This document shows, in pieces, positions 1-5,514 of a stretch of DNA of 7,585 bases. The translations under genes and the position numbers were made by a program. The first letter of the stretch is position 1; the number at the start of each line of letters is the position of its first letter. Origin of the DNA: Ruminococcaceae bacterium UBA4958 (lineage in GTDB: Bacteria > Bacillota > Clostridia > Oscillospirales > Acutalibacteraceae); contig DHAI01000031.1 in NCBI GenBank assembly GCA_002397355.1, forward strand, positions 15,268 to 22,852, given 5' to 3'. The notes under the pieces were generated by a model. That model was given only the letters and a program-made list of their open reading frames with translations. It did not search any database and was not told where the DNA came from.

Positions 1-1244
1 GCGCCGGTGGAGCCGACGAAAGCTATTTTCTGCCCCGGCTTGGCATACAGGCTGATCTTTTTGAGGATCGGCCGGTTGTGCGCGTAGCCGAACACCACGT
101 CGTGGAACCGCACGTCGCCGCGCAGGGGAACCAGCTCCGGCCGCCCGCCCTCTCCGGGGCGGCGCCACGCCCACATCCCCCTGGGGGACTCCCGGAGCGC
201 GCCGTCCGGAGTCTGTTCCGCATGGACCAGCGTCACGGCGCCGTGGTCTTCTTCCGGGGCAACCTCCATGATTTCCGAGATCCGCTCCGCGCCGGAAAGC
301 GCCGCCATGATAAAATTGAGCTGCAGGGCGAACTGGTTCACGGGCATCGCCGACTGGCGGACGTAGACGAGGTAGGACGCGAGGCCGCCCAGGTCCATCC
401 AGCCGGAGATCGCGAAAAACGCCCCAGCGCACGCCGAGACGGCATAATTGAAATAGGAGATGCTCACGACGACCGGGACGAGGAAGCCGGAATAAGTCAG
501 CGCGTCGGTCGCGGAATTCCGCAGCTCTTCATTTTTCTCCGTGAATCTCTTCATGTTGGCGCTCTCGTGATTAAAGACCTTGACGACCTTTTGCCCGGCG
601 ACCGTTTCCTCGATGAACCCGTTGAGCTCCCCCATATATTTCTGCTGCATGGAAAAGAAAGCGTGGCTCTTTTTGCTGCTGTACCGAAGAAACAGAAACA
701 TGCAGAAAAAGGAGGTCAGCACAATCAGCGAAAGCAGCGGGCTCAGGATGATCAGCATGGAAAAGGTCCCGACGATGACGACAAAGCTCTGAATCACCGC
801 GGTGAAGCTGTTGTTCAGGGCGTCCGAGATCGTATCGATGTCGTTGGTAAAGCGGCTCATCAGCTCGCCGTGCGTCGTCGCGTCGAAAAAGGAAAGAGGC
901 AGCGTCTGCACCTTCCGGAAAAGGTCCCCGCGGATCTCCCGGATGATTTTCTGGGCGACTTTCACCATGAGCTGCGTGTACCCGTAAGAGGACAATACGC
1001 CCGCCAGGTAGAGCAGGCCCATCAGGGTCAGCATCCGGAGAAGCCCGGGGACGTTCCCCGGAAGAATATACCGGTTGATGGCGGGCCGAAACAGATAGAC
1101 GCCGAAAATGTTGGCGAAGGAGCTGATCACCACAAGGACCGCGACCAGCGAGAGCGCGAAGCGGTTCTTTTTCAGATAGCGCGAGAGGAATTTCAGCGTC
1201 TTTTTCAGATCTTTCGGTTTTTCGTGCCGCATCTGCCGCGCCAT
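1..1244 (-). CDS. Heterodimeric ABC exporter subunit 2 (permease-ATPase fusion), cut by the left edge
   Basis: About 414 residues of a type IV ABC half-transporter are visible; the C-terminal end lies beyond the window. I translated the frame through to base 1 and it is open throughout. Six hydrophobic segments fit the exporter fold: about residues 29-52, 68-90, 154-170, 172-190, 256-275 and 285-305. The usual coupling and assembly motifs are present (LPLSFFD near 115, MSRFTNDIDTISD near 128). The nucleotide-binding domain begins near residue 375, with an A-loop aromatic in VVFGY, and the sequence stops inside Walker A (GSTGA, residues 411-415), so Walker B, signature and H-loop cannot be judged. 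The linker between the two domains is long (about 322-374). The ATG overlaps the stop of the preceding gene by one base (TGATG), implying translational coupling, with a modest AAAGGGG about ten bases upstream. By family knowledge it should supply the catalytically competent ATPase half, as BmrD, LmrD or TM288 do. The substrate is unknown; drugs or lipids are both possible. Confidence 0.93.
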   Translation of the reverse strand, partial: MARQMRHEKPKDLKKTLKFLSRYLKKNRFALSLVAVLVVISSFANIFGVYLFRPAINRYILPGNVPGLLRMLTLMGLLYLAGVLSSYGYTQLMVKVAQKIIREIRGDLFRKVQTLPLSFFDATTHGELMSRFTNDIDTISDALNNSFTAVIQSFVVIVGTFSMLIILSPLLSLIVLTSFFCMFLFLRYSSKKSHAFFSMQQKYMGELNGFIEETVAGQKVVKVFNHESANMKRFTEKNEELRNSATDALTYSGFLVPVVVSISYFNYAVSACAGAFFAISGWMDLGGLASYLVYVRQSAMPVNQFALQLNFIMAALSGAERISEIMEVAPEEDHGAVTLVHAEQTPDGALRESPRGMWAWRRPGEGGRPELVPLRGDVRFHDVVFGYAHNRPILKKISLYAKPGQKIAFVGSTG

Positions 1245-2965
1245 CAGGCAATCGCCCCTTTCTTCTGGATTTCATAGATGTCCTGATAAATTTTGTTGTG
1301 GGCAAGCAGCGTGTCGTGCGTCCCGACTTCGTTGATCTTCCCGTCCTCGAGCACCACGATCCGGTCTGCGTGCTCCATGGAGTTGATGCGCTGGGAAATG
1401 ATGATTTTCGTGGTGCCCGTCAGCTGCGCAAGGCCGTCTCGGATCCTGGCCTCGGTGGCGGTGTCCACAGCGCTGGTGGAATCGTCGAAGATCAGGATTC
1501 TGGGACGCTTTAGCAAAGCCCGCGCAATGCAGAGGCGCTGCTTCTGGCCGCCGGAGATGTTGACGCCCCCTTGCCCCAGATCCGTATCGTATCCGTCCGG
1601 CATGCGGGAAAGGAACTCGTCCACGCAGGCGATCCGGCAGGCCCAGTCCAGTTCTTCCTGCGTTGCGTCCGGGTTGCCCCACCGCAGGTTTTCACGGATC
1701 GTGCCCGAAAAAAGCGTGTTCTTCTGCAGCACCATGCCGACGGCGTCCCTCAGATAGGCGACCGGGTATTCCCTCACGTCGTGCCCGTCGATCTTCAGGC
1801 TTCCGGAATCCACGTCGTAAAGGCGGGGAATCAGCTGCACCAGAGACGATTTGGCCGAACCCGTCCCTCCGATGATCCCCACGGTCTGGCCCGCTCCAAT
1901 ATGTAGGCAGATATCCGACAGGACGTACTCTTCCGCCGTTTGCTGATACTTGAAAGACACATGGTCGAAGTCGATGTCGCCGCGCTCCACCTTCAGGTCC
2001 CTCGTTCCCCCCACAAGATCGACGGGCTCATCCAGGACCTCCAAAATGCGGCTTGCCGACGTCGTGGAGCGGCTGAGCATCAGAAAGACATTGGAAATCA
2101 TCATCAGCGAATTCAGGATCTGGAGGACATAGCTCAAAAATCCGGTCAGCGCGCCGACTTTCATCGAACCGACATGGATCAGGTTTCCCCCGAACCACAG
2201 AATGCAGAGGATCGTGGAATACATCACGAACTGAAAGCACGGCAGGTTCAGCGACGCGTAATGGAAGGCCCGCTCGGAGGACTCGCGGAACGACTCGTTC
2301 ACTCCTTCGAACTTCCGGCTTTCGCTTTCGCCCCTCACGTAGGACTTCACGGTGCGGATCGCGATCAGATTTTCCTGGACGACGGAATTCAACTTGTCCA
2401 GAATTCTCTGCATCCTCCCGTACAGGGGGCCCAGCTTGCGGAAAATAAGGTACAGGCAAACGGCGAGGATGGGCATGGCGACCAAAAAGACGACCGCCAG
2501 CTCTGGGCTCATCAGGATGGACATGGAGAGCCCCATCGCCATCATGACCGGGCCGCGCACAATGGGGCGCAGCCCGTTGCAGATCGTATTCTGAAGGATC
2601 GTGATGTCGCTCGTCAGGCGGGTGATCAGCGAAGGGGTGTTGAAATGGTCCAGGTTGGAAAAGGAGAAGCTCTGCACCTTTGCGTATTCCGCTTTCCGCA
2701 GCTCGGCCCCGAAACCCTGGCCGGCGCGCGCCGCAAAGCGCGAATAGAAAACGCCGAGCACGAGCGAAATCATCGAGCAGAACACCATGAGGAGACTCCG
2801 CTTTAATATATAGCCCTGGTCGCGCGTAGCCACGCCGACATCGATGATATTCGCCATGATCATGGGGATGATCAGCTCGAAGGCCGCTTCAAAGGAAACG
2901 CAGACGATGCTTATGATAAAATCTTTTTTTGTCTTTTCAAAATAGACGCGAAACCGGCTCAGCAT
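1244..2965 (-). CDS. Heterodimeric ABC exporter subunit 1 with degenerate ATPase site
   Basis: A 573-residue half-transporter: membrane domain (hydrophobic segments about 16-38, 57-75, 133-155, 157-178, 240-262, 272-297) followed by a nucleotide-binding domain from about 330. Visible motifs are Walker A GGTGSAKS (366-373), Q-loop Gln414, signature ISGGQ (470-474), Walker B ILIFD (490-494) and D-loop SAVD (498-501). The residue after Walker B, normally the catalytic Glu, is Asp495; the switch His is Gln525 (IIISQR); the sixth Walker A residue is Ala in place of Gly. Known heterodimeric exporters (LmrCD, BmrCD, TM287/288) have one subunit with a degenerate site of this type, so I infer this is the BmrC/TM287-like partner of the next gene, which it overlaps by one base. 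I chose the ATG at 2965 because GGAGGA sits five bases upstream; an in-frame TTG at 2986 lies before that site and would add only seven residues. It follows marR by 25 bases in one operon. Export of drugs or toxic compounds is likely; the exact substrate is not known. Confidence 0.95.
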   Translation of the reverse strand: MLSRFRVYFEKTKKDFIISIVCVSFEAAFELIIPMIMANIIDVGVATRDQGYILKRSLLMVFCSMISLVLGVFYSRFAARAGQGFGAELRKAEYAKVQSFSFSNLDHFNTPSLITRLTSDITILQNTICNGLRPIVRGPVMMAMGLSMSILMSPELAVVFLVAMPILAVCLYLIFRKLGPLYGRMQRILDKLNSVVQENLIAIRTVKSYVRGESESRKFEGVNESFRESSERAFHYASLNLPCFQFVMYSTILCILWFGGNLIHVGSMKVGALTGFLSYVLQILNSLMMISNVFLMLSRSTTSASRILEVLDEPVDLVGGTRDLKVERGDIDFDHVSFKYQQTAEEYVLSDICLHIGAGQTVGIIGGTGSAKSSLVQLIPRLYDVDSGSLKIDGHDVREYPVAYLRDAVGMVLQKNTLFSGTIRENLRWGNPDATQEELDWACRIACVDEFLSRMPDGYDTDLGQGGVNISGGQKQRLCIARALLKRPRILIFDDSTSAVDTATEARIRDGLAQLTGTTKIIISQRINSMEHADRIVVLEDGKINEVGTHDTLLAHNKIYQDIYEIQKKGAIA

Positions 2966-2970
2966 TTGAT

Positions 2971-2976
2971 TCCTCC
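2971..2976 (-). promoter_or_regulatory. Ribosome binding site of ABC subunit 1
   Basis: The minus strand reads GGAGGA, five bases before the ATG at 2965. It is close to a perfect Shine-Dalgarno sequence and decides the start against the in-frame TTG at 2986, which lies upstream of it. It falls in the 25-base gap after the marR stop, so the transporter can be translated independently of marR on the same messenger. Confidence 0.85.
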
Positions 2977-2990
2977 AAAGGCACAAAAAT

Positions 2991-3419
2991 TCAGGAAAGG
3001 TCTTTCCCGGTCAGGTTGCGGTACATACGGCACAGATAGCGGACCATTTGTTCCCGTTCCGGCTGGGAAAACCCCCGGAAGGAAATATCGTCCACCTGTT
3101 TGCAGATCTGCAGCCACTGCGCGAAAGCCTCCCACCCTTTATCCGTGATGGAAACGCGGTCCGCCCGCTTCCGCTCGGCGAAGTTCATCCGCCGGATCAG
3201 GCCGGACTGCTCCATCTTGGCGAGGATCTGCGATATGGTGGCGGGCTCGATGTCGAGGGCCTCCGCAATGTCCTTCTGCATACATTCGTTGTGCTCCGAC
3301 AGATAAGTCAGGACCTTCGGCTGGCCGGGAGAAAGGCCGATCCGATCGATTTCCGGGCGTATCCTGTTTTTTCGTGCCCTGGCGGTCTGTACCAGAGCTT
3401 TATGAATGGTGACCGGCAT
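2991..3419 (-). CDS. MarR-family transcriptional regulator
   Basis: A 142-residue protein, the usual length for the family. The middle is a winged helix-turn-helix: LSPGQPKVLTYLSEH (about 29-43) leads into the helix-turn-helix at about 47-69 (KDIAEALDIEPATISQILAK), and the wing holds the characteristic basic stretch and VSITDKG ending (about 80-95). Flanking helices would form the dimer interface. MarR proteins are dimeric repressors that release DNA when a small molecule, or in some cases oxidation, alters them. Three cysteines (46, 106, 130) are present, but nothing shows that they are redox-active. The ATG at 3419 has a good site (GGAAGGAG, AAGGAG at 3429-3434) nine bases upstream. It is the first gene of the operon, 25 bases before the ABC exporter pair, and the promoter ahead of it carries a palindrome suited to MarR binding. 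I infer that it represses itself and the exporter. The inducing ligand cannot be read from the sequence. Confidence 0.95.
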   Translation of the reverse strand: MPVTIHKALVQTARARKNRIRPEIDRIGLSPGQPKVLTYLSEHNECMQKDIAEALDIEPATISQILAKMEQSGLIRRMNFAERKRADRVSITDKGWEAFAQWLQICKQVDDISFRGFSQPEREQMVRYLCRMYRNLTGKDLS

Positions 3420-3450
3420 GGGAAAGCGCTCCTTCCCTGTCTTAGTATCT

Positions 3451-3468
3451 TAACAGTTAGCTTCCTAA
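3451..3468. promoter_or_regulatory. Candidate MarR operator
   Basis: Two small overlapping palindromes lie just downstream of the predicted transcription start of marR. One is TTAG-N4-CTAA at 3457-3468, the other TAAC-N-GTTA at 3451-3459. On the minus strand the first extends imperfectly to AGTTTAG-GAAG-CTAACT. AT-rich inverted repeats of about this size and placed at the promoter are typical MarR-family operators, and binding here would block transcription initiation or clearance. The assignment rests on symmetry, position and the adjacent marR gene; short palindromes can arise by chance. Confidence 0.5.
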
Positions 3469-3477
3469 ACTTCATTT

Positions 3478-3506
3478 ATGTTACACCCGGCCGGGGAGAT
3501 CGTCAA
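3478..3506 (-). promoter_or_regulatory. Sigma-A type promoter of the marR-ABC operon
   Basis: On the minus strand, TTGACG (3506-3501, five of six to the -35 consensus) and TAACAT (3483-3478, four of six to the -10) are separated by exactly 17 bases. Transcription should begin near 3471, leaving a leader of about 50 bases before the marR ATG. The DNA just upstream of the -35 (about 3507-3541) is A-rich on this strand, in contrast to the GC-rich genes around it, and could serve as an UP element. Spacing and position make this the best promoter in the window. Confidence 0.7.
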
Positions 3507-3584
3507 TGCTCTCTTCCCTTTTTCTTTGCATCTATTATTTTCCTGACCGTTTCGCACGTTCTTTGCAGGACGTATTGCGGTTTC

Positions 3585-3630
3585 AAAACGAACGCCGGCC
3601 GAAGCCATCGCAACATGGCCCGGCCGGCGT
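3585..3630 (-). terminator. Probable intrinsic terminator of the che operon
   Basis: A perfect 10-base inverted repeat (ACGCCGGCCG at 3592-3601 with CGGCCGGCGT at 3621-3630) encloses a second 5-base stem (GCCAT at 3604-3608 with ATGGC at 3615-3619) and a 6-base loop. On the minus strand the hairpin is followed by TTCGTTTTG, a short, interrupted T-run; the plus-strand side has no T-run. It starts 57 bases after the cheB stop, which suits the end of the cheA-cheR-cheB messenger. The weak T-tract leaves some doubt about efficiency. The DNA between cheB and this hairpin, and between the hairpin and the marR promoter, shows no convincing gene. Confidence 0.65.
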
Positions 3631-3686
3631 AAATCCCGGCTATTTCAGTGGACGGCCTTTCCCGGTCCCGCCCGCGGGTGATCCCT

Positions 3687-4688
3687 TTATCCGCGCACCC
3701 GGCGAACGATGATTTCCGCTATTTTCTCCGGCGGCGCCTGTTCCTCGACCGCTCCAACCTCACTTGCGGCCATGGGCATTCCGTAGACGACGCTCGACCG
3801 CTCGTCCTGACCGACCGTGAAGGCTCCCGCCCTTCTCATGGCCAGCAGGCCCTCCGCCCCGTCTTTCCCCATCCCGGTCAGGATGACGCCGACAGAATCC
3901 GGGCCGGCCGCCCTCGCCGCCGATTCAAAAAGGAACCCGACCGACGGGCAGTGGCCGTTGATTTTGGTGCCCCACCGGCACCGGACGAAGTAGCCGTTCC
4001 GGTCCCTGCCCAGCGACGTCTGCTTTCCGCCCGGCGCGACCAGGGCCGTGCCGGCCTTCACGCGGCTTCCGTCCCGCGCCTCAAAGACGCGGAGCCTGCA
4101 CATCCTGTCGAGCCGTTCCGCATACATCTGCGTGAAGCCGGCGGGCATATGCTGGACGATCACGATGCCGGGAAGGTCCCCCGGCAGGCGGCGCAGGATC
4201 TCCGCCGTCGCCTCCGTCCCGCCCGTGGACGCCCCCATCACGATCAGGTGGTATCTTTCCCCGGGCTGCGGCCGCACGGCTTCCGGCGCGCCCGCCGGCC
4301 CGGGCGTCCGCGGGCGGCACCCGATCTTGATCTTGACGCACAGCTCGTTGCGGAACGCGGAAATATCGTCAAAGTTGTGCGTATTCGGCTTCCCCACAAA
4401 ATCGCAGAGGCCGGGCAGACCGGACACCGGGGCCTGCCGCCCCACCGCTATCACCGGCAGGACAGCCGGTTCGGAAACGGCCGCCAACGCTTCCGCAAGG
4501 TCCGGCATATCCGGGTCCGCCGTCAGGATATCCGGATTCAGCTCCCGGATCCGGCGAAGGGCTTCGCCGGCGCTGCCGGCCATGCCGACCACCCGGATGC
4601 CCCCGTCCCCCTTCAGGGATTCCCGCAGCGCTCCCCGGAAGGAAGGGGACCCGTCCACGATCAGGAGTCGAATGGGAGTCAATTGCAT
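3687..4688 (-). CDS. cheB: Chemotaxis protein-glutamate methylesterase CheB with degenerate receiver domain
   Basis: A 333-residue two-domain protein. CheB hydrolyses methyl-glutamate esters on chemoreceptors, and deamidates receptor glutamines in some species, opposing CheR in adaptation. The C-terminal methylesterase domain (about 145-333) is complete: Ser154 in GASTGG, His180 in VQHMPAGFT and Asp276 in TGMGKDGAEG form the triad. The N-terminal receiver (about 6-101) is recognisable: IRLLIVDGSPSFR, phospho-acceptor Asp58 in TADPDMP and Lys100 in DFVGKP. It is abnormal, however. The second acidic residue of the usual DD pair is Gly13, the conserved Ser/Thr is Gly83, the MDG after the MP motif is lost, and Asp58 to Lys100 is about ten residues short. 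The catalytic residues sit ten lower than the Ser164/His190/Asp286 of enteric CheB, matching that loss. The ATG at 4688 follows the cheR stop by two bases, with AAAGGGA about eight bases upstream. An in-frame GTG at 4694 is possible but too close to that site. Confidence 0.95.
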   Translation of the reverse strand: MQLTPIRLLIVDGSPSFRGALRESLKGDGGIRVVGMAGSAGEALRRIRELNPDILTADPDMPDLAEALAAVSEPAVLPVIAVGRQAPVSGLPGLCDFVGKPNTHNFDDISAFRNELCVKIKIGCRPRTPGPAGAPEAVRPQPGERYHLIVMGASTGGTEATAEILRRLPGDLPGIVIVQHMPAGFTQMYAERLDRMCRLRVFEARDGSRVKAGTALVAPGGKQTSLGRDRNGYFVRCRWGTKINGHCPSVGFLFESAARAAGPDSVGVILTGMGKDGAEGLLAMRRAGAFTVGQDERSSVVYGMPMAASEVGAVEEQAPPEKIAEIIVRRVRG

Positions 4689-4690
4689 TT

Positions 4691-5500
4691 TCACGTCCCT
4701 TTCTGGTAGATGGAGGGTTTGATGTATTGAAAGCACGAAGTATCGGGCTGTATGGTCTCGGAATGCCCGACGAACAGGTAACCCCCCGGTTTCAGCGCGT
4801 CGTAGAATTTCGCGACCAGCCTGTCCTTCGCCTCCTGCCCGAAATAGATCATGACGTTCCGGCAAAAGATCAGGTCGAACGGCTTCAGGAAAGGGAACGG
4901 CTCCATTAAATTCTGCCTTTTGAAAACGACTTCCCGTTTCACTTCGCCGCACAGCAGGAACGCCTGGCCGTCCTCCCTGAAATAGCGCCGCTTCCACCGG
5001 GGCGGCACGTCCCTCAGGGATTCCGGGGCGTAAACGCCGCGCTGCGCCTCTTCCAGCACGCGCGTCGAGACGTCCGTCGCCAGAACCCGGAGGTCCCAGT
5101 CCGCGGCACGCCTGGCGCCGAAGTAATCTTTCATGACCATAACGGCGGTGTAAGCTTCCTCGCCCGTGGAGCAGCCCGCGCTCCAGACGCGCAGATCGCG
5201 CCCGGCGTTCGTCTTTTCCTGCCGGGGGAGGACGACGTCCCGCAAGAAGCGGAAATGGTCGGGCTCCCTCATAAAATACGTATGGTTTGTCGTCAGCCGG
5301 TCGAGCATCGCGTTCCGCTCGCCGCAGCCGTTCCGGCGGACCATGGCGAAATACTCCGAAAAACTGGAGGCCTTCTTCTCCGCAAGCACGGAGCAAAGCC
5401 TCGATTCGATCAGGAGCCTTTTCTTGGAGAGGTCGATTCCGTAATGCGATCCCATGTAGTCCACGAGCTCCCGGAATTCCCGGTCGGTCAAATGTATCAT
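4691..5500 (-). CDS. cheR: Chemotaxis protein-glutamate O-methyltransferase CheR
   Basis: A 269-residue SAM-dependent methyltransferase, the normal length for CheR, that methylates specific glutamates in the cytoplasmic part of chemoreceptors and so tunes CheA activity. The N-terminal helical domain (about 1-75) ends in the family motif LTTNHTYFMREPDHF (69-83). The SAM-binding fold follows: VWSAGCSTGEEAY (105-117), then LATDVSTRVLEEA with acidic Asp143 positioned for the ribose hydroxyls, then FDLIFCRNVMIYF, and near the end KPGGYLFVGHSET. All the expected motifs are intact; the usual Pro after GEE is Ala116, a mild change. The ATG at 5500 is 14 bases after the cheA stop, with a GGGCGGA stretch in the gap as a weak ribosome site, and the TGA at 4691 is two bases before cheB. 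This points to coupled translation and matched amounts of the two opposing enzymes. Confidence 0.97.
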   Translation of the reverse strand: MIHLTDREFRELVDYMGSHYGIDLSKKRLLIESRLCSVLAEKKASSFSEYFAMVRRNGCGERNAMLDRLTTNHTYFMREPDHFRFLRDVVLPRQEKTNAGRDLRVWSAGCSTGEEAYTAVMVMKDYFGARRAADWDLRVLATDVSTRVLEEAQRGVYAPESLRDVPPRWKRRYFREDGQAFLLCGEVKREVVFKRQNLMEPFPFLKPFDLIFCRNVMIYFGQEAKDRLVAKFYDALKPGGYLFVGHSETIQPDTSCFQYIKPSIYQKGT

Positions 5501-5514
5501 GGTTCCGCCCGGGC

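Noticed and set aside
78..1277. Long open frame of about 400 codons on the plus strand opposite ABC subunit 2
   Set aside because: It is rich in Arg, His, Asp and Gln with no recognisable domain, and is antisense to a clear ABC transporter frame in GC-rich DNA.
1940..2806. Open frame of 288 codons on the plus strand opposite ABC subunit 1
   Set aside because: Low-credibility composition, no family resemblance, and it mirrors the coding frame of a well-supported gene.
2966..2986. An in-frame TTG start that would extend ABC subunit 1 by seven residues
   Set aside because: The GGAGGA ribosome site lies inside the would-be extension and five bases before the ATG at 2965, so the ATG is the start.
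3522..3567. Direct repeat TTCTTTGCA at 3522-3530 and 3559-3567 in the intergenic region
   Set aside because: Only nine bases and two copies, upstream of the promoter with no further symmetry; chance is a sufficient explanation.
3506..3712. Small plus-strand open frame of 68 codons across the intergenic gap
   Set aside because: It has no convincing ribosome site, runs through the terminator hairpin into antisense cheB, and resembles nothing I recognise.
3648..4709. Open frame of 353 codons on the plus strand opposite cheB
   Set aside because: Composition dominated by Arg, Pro, Asp and His, as expected for the antisense of a high-GC gene; cheB on the other strand has all its catalytic motifs.
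4689..5396. Upstream in-frame extension of cheB giving a 569-residue protein, as a possible CheR-CheB fusion
   Set aside because: The extension runs through cheR in a different frame and yields no domain; cheR has its own intact frame and stop at 4691, and cheB starts at 4688.
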